Source: Polyangia bacterium (lineage in GTDB: Bacteria; Myxococcota_A; Polyangia; Nannocystales; Nannocystaceae). Taken from it: a stretch of DNA of 64,000 nt. The notes below the pieces were generated by a model, which did no database searches, was not told the origin of the DNA, and saw only the letters and a program-made list of their open reading frames with translations. Position 1 is the stretch's first letter, and every line of letters begins with the position of its first letter. This document shows, piece after piece, positions 1 through 21,350 of this stretch. A program made the translations under genes and the position numbers. The DNA is taken from the NCBI GenBank assembly GCA_030430565.1, contig JAUIKS010000017.1:1-64000 (forward strand), written 5' to 3'.

Positions 1-2
1 TC

Positions 3-1433
3 ATGCCCCAAAAGCCAGGTATGGGCCTCGGCGGCATCGGCATCGGCCTCGCGCTGCTCGGCCTCGTGCCGCTGATGATGGGCGTCAGCCGCCTGTCGGA
101 GAACGTGCACACCAACTACACGATCGGTGAGGGCCACGGCGCGACCTTCCACCTCCCGCCGGCCGGTCTCCCGAACCCGGCCGCGTTCCCGCTGGTGCGG
201 GGCAGCGACCACGAGTTCTCCCTGAACTTCACCCAGGAGATGCAGGGTGAGGTCACCTTCGACGGCCAGACGATCCCGCTGGATCAGCTGGTGAGCTCGG
301 GCCGCGCGGGCGCGGCGGGTAACTCGTACTCGTTCCCGATCCCGCCGGGAGCCAACTGCCGCGTCGCGTTCCGCGACACGACCTTCTACATCAACTCGGT
401 GGCGCCGGGCGCCGTGATCGCGGCGTCGTCGGAGGCGGACAAGCCGTTCTGGCTGTACAACGGCGGCTCGTTCGCGGTCATCGGCAGCCTGCTGGTGCTG
501 GCGCAGCTGATCCCGCCCGACGCGGCGGCGCTCGGCGGCGACGACATGGACGACGACAACCGCTTCGTCGGCTACCTCAACCAGCCGAACAAGCCGCCGG
601 AGGAGGAGGAGCCCCCGCCCGAGGACATGGAGAACTCGGACGACGAGGCCGGCGGTCAGGGTCAGCGTCACAAGGGCGAGGAGGGCAAGATGGGCAAGCC
701 CACCTCCAAGCAGAAGTCTGGCCTTTACGCCATGAAGGGACCGAAGAACGCGATCCCGCAGATGGCCCGTAACTTCGACCCCGAGATGGCGGCGCGTCAG
801 GCCGGTATCCTCGGCGTGATGCAGCAGGACAGCGGTCACTTCCTGGCGTCGCCCTACGGCGCCGCGTTCGCGGTCGGCAACGACGACGCGGACGTGTGGG
901 GTGGCCTGACGGGCTCAGAGGTCGGCGAGGCCTACGGCGTCGGCGGTCTCGGGCTGGTCGGCACGGGTCGCGGCGGCGGCGGTACCGGCGAGGGCACCAT
1001 CGGCCTCGGCAACACCGGCCTGATCGGCAAGGGCGGCGGCGGCGGCACGGGCTCTGGCTACGGCCGCGGCTCGGGCGCGGGCTTCGGCGGTCGCGGCAAG
1101 CGAGTGCCTCGCGTTCGCCAGGCGAAGGCGAAGGTCCAGGGCGCGCTGGATAAGGACATCATCCGTCGTATCGTGCGCGCGCACATCAACGAGGTCCGTC
1201 ACTGCTACAACATCGGCCTCGGCAAGGACCCGAACCTCAAGGGTCGCGTGGTCGTGCAGTTCACGATCGGCGGCTCGGGCAAGGTGCCCTCGGCGGTCGT
1301 GCAGTCGACCACGCTGAAGGACAAGGCGGTGGGCAACTGCATCGCCAAGGCGGTGCGCCGTTGGAAGTTCCCGAAGCCGCGCGGTGGCGGCAGCGTCATC
1401 GTCTCCTACCCCTTCGTGCTCCAGCCCGGCTGA
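3..1433 (+). CDS. AgmX/PglI C-terminal-domain envelope protein (GltJ/GltG-like)
   Basis: The last 95 or so residues, from IIRRIVRAHINEVRHCYN to the end, form a TonB-like AgmX/PglI C-terminal domain with a paired Cys (RHCYN and GNCIAKA). A hydrophobic segment lies at residues 8-27 and a second near 150-168. Between them is a beta-rich region (NYTIGEGHGATFHLP, then FPLVRG) of the kind found in myxobacterial AgmX/GltG proteins. An acidic Pro/Glu stretch (195-215) and a very Gly-rich linker (295-365) lead to the C-terminal domain. Such proteins are inner-membrane anchored with the C-terminal domain in the periplasm, and some act in adventurous gliding. The first ATG lies two bases from the window edge, so the true start may be upstream with an N-terminal part missing. 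Downstream genes encode TPR proteins, which supports a motility or envelope-complex role by inference. Confidence 0.75.
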   Translation: MPQKPGMGLGGIGIGLALLGLVPLMMGVSRLSENVHTNYTIGEGHGATFHLPPAGLPNPAAFPLVRGSDHEFSLNFTQEMQGEVTFDGQTIPLDQLVSSGRAGAAGNSYSFPIPPGANCRVAFRDTTFYINSVAPGAVIAASSEADKPFWLYNGGSFAVIGSLLVLAQLIPPDAAALGGDDMDDDNRFVGYLNQPNKPPEEEEPPPEDMENSDDEAGGQGQRHKGEEGKMGKPTSKQKSGLYAMKGPKNAIPQMARNFDPEMAARQAGILGVMQQDSGHFLASPYGAAFAVGNDDADVWGGLTGSEVGEAYGVGGLGLVGTGRGGGGTGEGTIGLGNTGLIGKGGGGGTGSGYGRGSGAGFGGRGKRVPRVRQAKAKVQGALDKDIIRRIVRAHINEVRHCYNIGLGKDPNLKGRVVVQFTIGGSGKVPSAVVQSTTLKDKAVGNCIAKAVRRWKFPKPRGGGSVIVSYPFVLQPG

Positions 1434-1462
1434 GCCTCGGCGCGCAGCGCCGCACATGTACA

Positions 1463-1500
1463 GCGACGACCTCCTTCGGGGGGGCGTCGTTGTTCTTGTT
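1463..1500 (+). terminator. Rho-independent terminator after the AgmX-like gene
   Basis: An 11-pair stem (CGACGACCTCC against GGGGGGCGTCG, one A-G mismatch and one G-U) closes on a TTCG tetraloop and is followed directly by TTGTTCTTGTT. It begins 30 bases after the stop codon. Confidence 0.85.
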
Positions 1501-1768
1501 GCGTGACGAGATCCCGGCTGGCGGTTTGAGTTTTCTCGGGCGTTCGCCGGGGCCGGGATCATCTCCGCGCCGGTCCTCGCAACGCGCAGATCGCCAGCGT
1601 GGCGTCACGCCACAGACGAGCCTATCCAAATGCGGGCGTGACCATCGGCCGGCGGGCCAGGGTCTCGCGGGCCCCCATTGAGGTGTGCGGCGCTGTGGAT
1701 GGGCGAACTCGTGCGGAGTGGCGAACGCGCAGTCTGGGCCCTGCGTCGCTAGGGCGAGCGGAGCTCGC
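1501..1768. other. Intergenic stretch without a recognised gene
   Basis: Together with the terminator on its left and the promoter on its right this makes a 400-base gap. Short frames cross it on both strands but have no Shine-Dalgarno site, no family motif and arginine-rich compositions typical of GC-rich non-coding DNA. Confidence 0.5.
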
Positions 1769-1797
1769 TTGTCACCAGTTAGTCGCGCCGTTATCAT
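1769..1797 (+). promoter_or_regulatory. Probable sigma-70 type promoter of the TPR lipoprotein gene
   Basis: TTGTCA (5 of 6 matches to the -35 consensus) and TATCAT (5 of 6 to the -10) are separated by exactly 17 bases. The -10 ends 36 bases before the ATG at 1834, and an AAGGG Shine-Dalgarno-like site lies between. This follows a strong terminator, so an independent transcript is expected. Confidence 0.6.
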
Positions 1798-1833
1798 CCC
1801 CACGGCTCAGTGGGCCGGGAAGGGTTCTTCTAG

Positions 1834-2742
1834 ATGCGTCGAAAACTGCTCGTTGCAGGGTTTCTCGTCTCCACCATGGCGTTCTCCACGGCGTGCGGGC
1901 TGGCGAGCCGGGACCGCGTCCGCTCGATCAAGCGGATGAACGAGGGGATTGAACTCTCAAAGAAGAACAACACGGCCGGGGCCGAGAAGGCGCTGCAAGA
2001 GGCGGTGGCCATCGACAAGACGAACGCCCAGGCCCACTTCAACCTCGGCAAGATCTACCGCAAACAGAAGAAGTGGATCGACGCGGAGAAGGCGTTCCAG
2101 TCGTCCATCGAGGCGATGGCAGACTCCCCGAACGGGAAGTATTGGTACGAGATGGGCGCGGTGCAGGCCGCCCAGGGCAACGCCGATGGTGTCCCGACCG
2201 CTGAGAAAGAGGCCGCCTATCGCAAGGCGATCTCGTCGTACCAAGAAGCGCTGGTGTTGAACCCGAAGCTGTACAAGGCGCACTACCGGACGGCGGTGCT
2301 GCACGAGAAACTCGATGAGCCTGAGCAGGCTGACGTTCAGTACCGAAAGACGATCGAGCTGAAGCCGACGTTCAGTCCCGCGTTCGTCAACCTCGGGAAC
2401 ATGTACATCGACTACGGCTTCGCGAACGTCGCTATGGTCGTGCTGCAGACGGGTACGCAGGTCAACGACACTGACGCCCGCATGTGGAACGGCCTCGGGC
2501 GCGCGCACCTCTCCCTCAACCAGCCGAAGGAGGCGGTGGACGCCTTCACGAAGGCCAAGGCGATCGATCCCGACATGGTCGACGTGCTGTTTGGTCTGGG
2601 CATGGCGTACGCCGAGATGCGGAAGCGCAAAGAGGCGGTCGAGAATCTCAACCTCTTCCTTCAGAAGGCGAGCAGCGACACGCCGCCCGATCGCGTCAAG
2701 GCAGCCCGCGACACGGTCGCGCGCATGGAAGACGTCATCTAA
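1834..2742 (+). CDS. TPR lipoprotein (GltE/AglT- or Tgl-like)
   Basis: The N-terminus MRRKLLVAGFLVSTMAFSTAC is a lipoprotein signal with lipobox STAC, predicting lipidation of Cys21. The rest is a chain of about six tetratricopeptide repeats (for example AHFNLGKIYRKQKKWIDAEK and PAFVNLGNMYIDYGF) running to the C-terminus. The 302-residue length and architecture match myxobacterial outer-membrane TPR lipoproteins such as AglT/GltE (gliding) or Tgl (PilQ secretin assembly); sequence alone does not separate these. The AgmX-like gene upstream and the giant TPR gene downstream favour the gliding-type assignment. The start is supported by an upstream promoter and an AAGGG site nine bases before the ATG. 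A protein-interaction or assembly role at the envelope is inferred. Confidence 0.75.
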   Translation: MRRKLLVAGFLVSTMAFSTACGLASRDRVRSIKRMNEGIELSKKNNTAGAEKALQEAVAIDKTNAQAHFNLGKIYRKQKKWIDAEKAFQSSIEAMADSPNGKYWYEMGAVQAAQGNADGVPTAEKEAAYRKAISSYQEALVLNPKLYKAHYRTAVLHEKLDEPEQADVQYRKTIELKPTFSPAFVNLGNMYIDYGFANVAMVVLQTGTQVNDTDARMWNGLGRAHLSLNQPKEAVDAFTKAKAIDPDMVDVLFGLGMAYAEMRKRKEAVENLNLFLQKASSDTPPDRVKAARDTVARMEDVI

Positions 2743-3128
2743 CTACGCTCGCATTTCGGGTGCGCGGCGATCTCCACGTTCCGTCTCGGTGGACGGGTTG
2801 ACGTGCGCGTGTCCGAACTTGTCTGGGCGAAATCGAAGAACGATCGAAGAGCAGCTCCGTCTACGCGCGCGGACGCATCACCCCTTCGGGTGCGTGCTCG
2901 GGCGCGTTTATGCGGACGACAGGACGGTGTGTTCGGCGTTGCGGATCGCCGAACAGCGGTTGGTGGTGCGTCGCGGGTCTCGAGCGGACTCCGAGGCGCA
3001 GCACGGGTCGCGTAATTACACCGAATTTCGAGCGCTACGACGCGTTGAAGCCGTGGCGCCGCACATGGTATATCCGCGTTCCCGAGCGCGGGGAAAGTCC
3101 TCAATTACGCGCAAAAAATAGGTCCCCG
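2743..3128. other. 386-base intergenic region before the giant TPR gene
   Basis: The reading frame of the downstream gene stays open back to 2910, but that part (rich in Arg, Cys and Trp) lacks the codon bias of the gene, so it is treated as untranslated. A short CACCC-CTTC-GGGTG hairpin lies at 2879-2892 and a weak promoter candidate at 3045-3074. Nothing else is recognised. Confidence 0.5.
3045..3074 (+). promoter_or_regulatory. Weak promoter candidate for the giant TPR gene
   Basis: TTGAAG (4 of 6) and TATATC (4 of 6) are 18 bases apart and end 54 bases before the ATG at 3129. The area is locally AT-rich, which is unusual here. Confidence 0.3.
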
Positions 3129-15260
<12,132 letters not shown>

Positions 15261-15292
15261 GCCGCTTCTCTCGAAGAAGCAACCGCCTCGCG

Positions 15293-15322
15293 GGGGGCGT
15301 CGAGCGCAGCTCGGCGGCCCCC
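15293..15322 (+). terminator. Strong hairpin after the giant TPR gene, no T-run
   Basis: GGGGGC-GTCGAGC pairs with GCTCGGC-GGCCCCC around a GCA loop, giving about 13 pairs with one bulged G, 33 bases past the stop. It lacks a following T-tract, so it may act as a 3' stabiliser or a Rho-assisted end. Confidence 0.4.
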
Positions 15323-15403
15323 GTGTCGCGAGCGGCTCGCGACCGCGTCGCGCACAGCATGAACGCGCCCTACGAGCGCCTCGGCACCGCGGGCGGCGAA
15401 CGA

Positions 15404-15431
15404 CAAAAGCGCCGGAGGTTGTCTCCGGCGC
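15404..15431 (-). terminator. Rho-independent terminator of the FHA-GAF-cyclase gene
   Basis: Read on the minus strand, a perfect 9-pair stem (GCGCCGGAG against CTCCGGCGC, 5-base loop) is followed by TTTTGTCG. It begins 31 bases past the stop codon of the cyclase gene, between the two convergent genes. Confidence 0.8.
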
Positions 15432-15461
15432 CTCGCGTCGCTGCAGCCGTGAGCGGCCGGG

Positions 15462-17078
<1,617 letters not shown>

Positions 17079-17090
17079 CGATGAATCAGC

Positions 17091-17119
17091 ATCGTAGGCC
17101 AGCCACAGGATCGGATCAA
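17091..17119 (-). promoter_or_regulatory. Promoter candidate for the FHA-GAF-cyclase gene
   Basis: On the minus strand TTGATC (4 of 6) and TACGAT (4 of 6) are spaced by exactly 17 bases, and the -10 ends 12 bases before the ATG. The leader would be very short, and no clear Shine-Dalgarno site is visible. Confidence 0.4.
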
Positions 17120-17443
17120 CTGGTCCGGAGCGCTTAATCGGGGGCGTGCGTCGCGGGCTCGCGCGCGCGCGAGGAGCCTGTGCGCGAATGCTCGATCGCT
17201 GTCGTCGCGGGTGGGGCCCGCTGGGTCGCGCGCGCCGGGAGGCGCGGCGCGGCGCGACGCCTCATCGACGCCGCGTCGACGCGCGCTCGTGCCCGCGCTC
17301 GCGGGCTGGGGGCAGCGGCCGAGGAGGACAGTGAGCGTGTGGTCGAGCGCGTTCTGATGCGGTTGGTCTCGAGTTCGCGCCGCGCCGCCGCCCGTGCTCA
17401 CGGGCGCTCGCGGCCGACGCTCGGGGGCGCCCGGCCGCGCGAT

Positions 17444-17511
17444 TCGAACCTGACCGAAGAATCTGATTAATAAAGTCGCGAGATCGGCGCGGTGAGTCGA
17501 ACCTGACCGAA
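17444..17511. repeat. 15-base direct repeat pair TCGAACCTGACCGAA
   Basis: Two perfect copies lie at 17444-17458 and 17497-17511, start to start 53 bases apart, close to five helical turns. The AT-rich GATTAATAAAG lies between them. They precede the coiled-coil gene and may be operator sites or part of its promoter. Confidence 0.6.
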
Positions 17512-17598
17512 AGATCCGGCCGCATAGCCCGCGCGAGTGACGTCTTCGCCGACGCTTTCAAGTACCATCGAAGGGGCTCTTCGCTGGTCACATCGCTG

Positions 17599-19971
17599 AT
17601 GTTCCCCTCGCCGCAGTCGCTCCGTCCCTGGGTGGCGTCTCGACAGGTCGCTGTCGTGGCCGCGCGGGATCCAGAGTCGGCGCGTCAGCTGCTCTCGAGC
17701 GGGGCGCGCTTGGTGTTCGCGCTCGAGGCTGAGTTCCCCGCGGAGTCGGGGGTCGAGGTCCGGCCGGCGGCCCGCGGGATCCCGCTGCGCGACGAGAGCC
17801 TGGACACGATGCTGTGCGAGCCGCTGTACGCGAGCTGGTCGCGAGAGCGGCGTCGCGAGTTCTTGGTCGAATTGCGTCGGGTGCTGCGCGCGGACGGGGT
17901 CGTGGTGATGGTCGTTGACGTCGCGGCCGACCACGGCGCTGGCTTCGCGCAGCTGGCGAGCGAGCTGCGCTCGAGCTTCGCGCATGTCTATCAGCTGCTC
18001 GAGCGGGACCGTGGACGCCGTGATCGGGGGCTCGACGGGGGCGCCGACACGAGGGTCGTGCTGGCGAGCGACGCGCTGCCAGACGGCCCGACGCTCGTCG
18101 CGCTCGACGACGATCTCGAGGACGGCGAGGACGACGAGGATGGCGACGAAGAGGTCGAGGTCGAGCTCGAGGTCGTCGCGGGCGACGACGAGGACCCGCT
18201 CGAGCTGGAGCCGGCCGATCGCCTGGTCTCGCAGAACTTGAAGCGCGAGCTACGACCCGCCGACGTGCTCATCGATCGCAACCGGCTGCGCGAGGAGCTG
18301 GCGCGGCGGACGGGGGAGCTGCGGGGGACCGAGGAGCAGCTGTGGCGTCGACACGAGGAGCTGCGCAAGGAGCGGCTCGAGAACGTTCGGCTGGTCGCGG
18401 AGGTCGATCGCCTGCGCGAGCAGGTCGAGCGCACGCGCCTCGTCGAGCGCGAGCGGGCGGCGGAGCTCGAGCGCCAGGGCCGAGAGCTCCGCGAGCTCGA
18501 GATGGAGCTCGCGGATCTGCAGGGGGTGCTCAACACCCGCGACGCGCAGCTGATGGAGCTCGAGGAGCGCGCGCGGCGAGAGCACGACGAGCCGGAGGAG
18601 GTGACCTCGCTGCGCGCGAGGATCCGTCAGCTGATGGAGGACCTCGAGCGCGCGCGCGCGCGTGAGCGGAACTCTCGCGACCTCGTGAGCCGACGTGAGC
18701 GGGAGCTGCTCGAGGCGGGCGAGGTGATTCAAGGCTTGCGTCGCTCGGTCGATGAGCACGCGAACTCGGCCGCGAACGTGCGCAGCGAGCTCGATGTCGT
18801 GAAGATCCAGCTCGAGCAGTCGGAGAGCAAGCTCCCGGGGTTGCTCGAGCAGCTGCGCGAACGCGACGGCGCCCTCGAGGCGCGCGAGGCGGAGAGCGCG
18901 GAGCTGCAGCTGAACGTCGAGCGCGTCACGGGGGAGCAGCAGCACCTTCGCCACAGCTTGCGGCTGCAGCGGCAGCGCGCCGAGGATCTCGAGAGCAGCC
19001 TCCACGAGCAGGGCGGCGCGCTCGAGGCGGCGCGCGAGGAGCTCGAGGCGATGCGCGCGGCCAAGCTCGAGCTGGAGCGCGCGCTGGCGCTGCGCGCCGA
19101 GGCCGACGGGGAGAGCGCCCGCGTCACAGAGCACAGCGTCGCGCTGTGGCCGGTGGACGCGGTCGCGGAGGTGCAGCGGCTCCGCGAGCAGCTTGCGAGC
19201 GTCGCCAGCCGCAAGGCGGAGACGCTTTCGCGGGCGCAGCAGCTCGATCGCAGCAAGGCCGTGGCCGGGCGTGAGCGGGTCCGTCGCTACCAGCTCGAGG
19301 CGACCGTGCGCGCGGAGGAGCAGGAGTACATGCTCGCGCAGCTCGAGAAGTCAGAGCAGCGGATCTGGGAGATGGTCGACGCCTCTGATCGCAGCGCGGC
19401 GCGGCTCGCCGCCGGGCTCGCGCAGCTCGAGAAGCAGCGCGAGCAGCACGAGGACCTGGTCGATGAGCTCGTGGTGACGCGCGGCCTGCTTCGCGATGAG
19501 CGCGGGCGCGTCGATGAGCTCGAGCGCGTGCTGGCGACGGAGCAGGCGAAGCTCGCGCGCGCGGGGATCGACGCCGAGCCGATCACCGAGCGCCGCAGCG
19601 GTCCGAGGGCTCGGGACAGCTCGGCGATCGAGCGGATGATCGAGACGCTGAGCGCGGATGAGGATGTCCCGCAGCTGCAGGAGCGGCGGGAGTCGAGCGG
19701 CTTGATGATGGCGGCGGTCGGCGAGTTCGCGGAGGCGGCGAGCTCGATCGGGGTCGAGGCGCCGCCCGTCGCGGAGCTCGAGTCGGAGTTTGATCTCGAC
19801 GCGGAGCTGCAGAGCATTCTCGACGGCGACGCGGTCGGGCCGGCCCTGGATTTCTCGGCGCTGCCGGTCGACATAGAGGAGGCGCATTCGAGCGAGCCTG
19901 CGCGCGAAAACGCCGCTCCGACGATCGACGACTTGATCATCGATGTGCTCGAGGATGACGGCGAACCGTGA
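17599..19971 (+). CDS. Degenerate methyltransferase-like domain fused to a long coiled coil
   Basis: Residues 1-140 have the end of a Rossmann methyltransferase fold (DESLDTMLCEPLY, then LRRVLRADGVVVMVVD), but the Gly-rich SAM loop is absent; the corresponding stretch reads VAVVAARDPESARQLLSSGA. An acidic stretch (170-205) follows, and residues about 220-650 are almost pure Glu/Arg/Leu/Gln coiled coil. The tail (650-790) is low-complexity and ends in a conserved-looking acidic segment IDDLIIDVLEDDGE. The layout recalls myxobacterial polarity proteins such as FrzS, where a degenerate catalytic domain is joined to a coiled coil, but here the head is a methyltransferase and not a receiver domain. 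Catalysis is unlikely. A structural or localisation role is inferred, and I cannot name a family. Confidence 0.7.
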   Translation: MFPSPQSLRPWVASRQVAVVAARDPESARQLLSSGARLVFALEAEFPAESGVEVRPAARGIPLRDESLDTMLCEPLYASWSRERRREFLVELRRVLRADGVVVMVVDVAADHGAGFAQLASELRSSFAHVYQLLERDRGRRDRGLDGGADTRVVLASDALPDGPTLVALDDDLEDGEDDEDGDEEVEVELEVVAGDDEDPLELEPADRLVSQNLKRELRPADVLIDRNRLREELARRTGELRGTEEQLWRRHEELRKERLENVRLVAEVDRLREQVERTRLVERERAAELERQGRELRELEMELADLQGVLNTRDAQLMELEERARREHDEPEEVTSLRARIRQLMEDLERARARERNSRDLVSRRERELLEAGEVIQGLRRSVDEHANSAANVRSELDVVKIQLEQSESKLPGLLEQLRERDGALEAREAESAELQLNVERVTGEQQHLRHSLRLQRQRAEDLESSLHEQGGALEAAREELEAMRAAKLELERALALRAEADGESARVTEHSVALWPVDAVAEVQRLREQLASVASRKAETLSRAQQLDRSKAVAGRERVRRYQLEATVRAEEQEYMLAQLEKSEQRIWEMVDASDRSAARLAAGLAQLEKQREQHEDLVDELVVTRGLLRDERGRVDELERVLATEQAKLARAGIDAEPITERRSGPRARDSSAIERMIETLSADEDVPQLQERRESSGLMMAAVGEFAEAASSIGVEAPPVAELESEFDLDAELQSILDGDAVGPALDFSALPVDIEEAHSSEPARENAAPTIDDLIIDVLEDDGEP

Positions 19972-20089
19972 AAAATACGCCGAGATCGCGGGTTATTGGA
20001 CGTGTTGCGCCACAGGCGCCTCGCGGCGGAGGTTTTCTGCTCGCAGGGCTTGACGTCCGAGGCGGCTCCGAATAGCTTGCCCCCCCTCC

Positions 20090-20172
20090 GCGAGGGTGGC
20101 GGAATTGGTAGACGCGCACGGTTCAGGTCCGTGTGTCTTCGCGACGTGGGGGTTCAAGTCCCTTCCCTCGCA
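20090..20172 (+). tRNA. tRNA-Leu (anticodon CAG)
   Basis: The acceptor stem GCGAGGG pairs perfectly with CCCTCGC, followed by discriminator A. The D-arm is GCGGAATTGGTAGACGC. The anticodon arm CACGG-TTCAGGT-CCGTG gives CAG, reading CUG. A long variable arm and the T-loop TTCAAGT mark a type II tRNA. The 3' CCA is not encoded. Confidence 0.97.
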
Positions 20173-20177
20173 TGCTT

Positions 20178-20213
20178 GGCCCTCTCCCCAATCGGGGAGA
20201 GGGCCATCGTTTT
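20178..20213 (+). terminator. Rho-independent terminator of tRNA-Leu
   Basis: A perfect 12-pair stem (GGCCCTCTCCCC against GGGGAGAGGGCC) with a 4-base loop is followed by ATCGTTTT, six bases after the tRNA. Confidence 0.92.
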
Positions 20214-20236
20214 GGGAGCGGCGTGAGCCCCGCGGA

Positions 20237-20446
20237 TCAGGCCGGGGTGATCTTGGAGACCTTGATGCTCGGGCCGCTCATGTGGATCCCGAAGCCTCCG
20301 CCCTCGATCGAGCCCTCAACGTGCACCCGCGCGCCGGGCTTGGCGCTGCAGCTGCTGAGTCGATAGCGGTCGCCCGAGTCGGTGACGAGCTCGTAGAAAC
20401 CGCCTTCGAGGTCATTACGCTGGACTGTGCCGGTGAATTTGGCCAT
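20237..20446 (-). CDS. Small OB-fold-like protein (DUF5818-like), 69 residues
   Basis: The start is set at MAKFTGTVQRNDLEGG, because an open frame further upstream has Arg/Pro/Ser-rich non-coding composition. The protein is nearly all short beta strands and turns (FYELVTDSGDRYRL, GARVHVEGSIEGGGFGIHM, IKVSKI), the pattern of a compact five-strand OB barrel and close to small DUF5818-type proteins. Its function is unknown. It has no signal peptide. It lies tail-to-tail with the tRNA terminator and divergent from thiD, whose start is 76 bases away. Family assignment is from pattern memory only. Confidence 0.6.
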   Translation of the reverse strand: MAKFTGTVQRNDLEGGFYELVTDSGDRYRLSSCSAKPGARVHVEGSIEGGGFGIHMSGPSIKVSKITPA

Positions 20447-20522
20447 GGGGGCAGTGTAGCTGAGGGGTGGCGACAGGCGAGCGGGCGCGGGACGGCACCG
20501 AGACCGCGGTAGGATCGCGGCC

Positions 20523-21350
20523 GTGCCCGACGCGCGACTATGGATCTTCGCCGGACATGACCCGAGCGGCGGCGCGGGTGTTCGCCGGGATGTGTTGACC
20601 GCGCGGAGCTGCGCGCCGAGCCTCGAGCTGCGGGTCTGTGTCACGGCCTGGACGCGTCAGGGCGGCGGCCGGCCTGCGCAGGCGTGGCCGCGTTCGATCG
20701 CGTGCATCCGAGCCGACAGCGCGCGGGCTGAGCCCGCGCGCGTGACGGTGATCAAGATCGGCTTGGTCCCGCGCGAGCTCGTCGAGCGTGGCCTTGTGGA
20801 GAGGGTCCTCGCGCGGCTCTGCGGCCCGTCCACGACGATCGTCCTCGACCCGGTGCTCGGGGCGACGGCAGGCGGAGGCATGGGGGCGAGCCCAGGCGCG
20901 TATCAAGCGCTGGTTCGCAAGCTGGTGCAGCGTCACAGCAGCGTCGTCGTGACTCCAAATTTGCGAGAGGCGCGCGCGCTGCTCGGTGAGCCCGAGGGGC
21001 GCGCGTCGCTCGACGAGCTCGCGTTGGCGCGGCTCGCCGAGCTGCTGCACGGCGCGTCTGTGCTGGTGAAGGGCGGCCACGGACGAGATCCTGCGCGGGT
21101 GCGCGATCGGCTGTGGCACCACGGGCGGCTCGTCGACTCGAGTCGCGCGCGGGTGCCGGGACCGGATCCGCGCGGAACCGGGTGCGCGTTGGCGACCGCG
21201 ATCGCCAGCGGACTCGCCGCCGGAGCCGACGTGCCGCGCGCGGTCGAGGAGGCGACGCGCTGGCTCGACGCGGCGCGCAGGCGCTGTTCGGTCCACCCGG
21301 ACGGGTCGTGGCGGCTACCGAGCGTCGCTCCCAGCCTGGACCTGCCCTGA
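20523..21350 (+). CDS. thiD: Hydroxymethylpyrimidine/phosphomethylpyrimidine kinase
   Basis: This is a ribokinase-fold enzyme that phosphorylates HMP and then HMP-P in thiamine pyrimidine synthesis. The N-terminal GHDPSGGAG matches the ThiD substrate loop. VLDPVLGATAGG, VVTPNLREARALLGEP and SVLVKGGHG are the expected core motifs, and PRGTGCALATAIASGLAAG carries the catalytic Cys and anion-hole glycines. The 275-residue length is normal. The start is a GTG. The region after the first loop (RRDVLTARSCAPSLELRVCV) is shorter and less like the family. Its last 36 bases overlap the end of the convergent LRR lipoprotein gene. No other thiamine genes are nearby. Confidence 0.88.
   Translation: MPDARLWIFAGHDPSGGAGVRRDVLTARSCAPSLELRVCVTAWTRQGGGRPAQAWPRSIACIRADSARAEPARVTVIKIGLVPRELVERGLVERVLARLCGPSTTIVLDPVLGATAGGGMGASPGAYQALVRKLVQRHSSVVVTPNLREARALLGEPEGRASLDELALARLAELLHGASVLVKGGHGRDPARVRDRLWHHGRLVDSSRARVPGPDPRGTGCALATAIASGLAAGADVPRAVEEATRWLDAARRRCSVHPDGSWRLPSVAPSLDLP

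Larger units (their letters stand above)
17079..17598. other. 520-base divergent intergenic region
   Basis: It separates the minus-strand cyclase gene from the plus-strand coiled-coil gene. It holds a promoter candidate for the cyclase next to its start, an extremely GC-rich middle (17140-17330) and a pair of 15-base direct repeats with an AT-rich patch on the right. No gene is supported within it. Confidence 0.6.

Noticed and set aside
2910..3128. N-terminal extension of the giant TPR protein
   Set aside because: Seventy-three Arg/Cys/Trp-rich codons with poor third-position bias; the ATG at 3129 starts helical TPR-type sequence.
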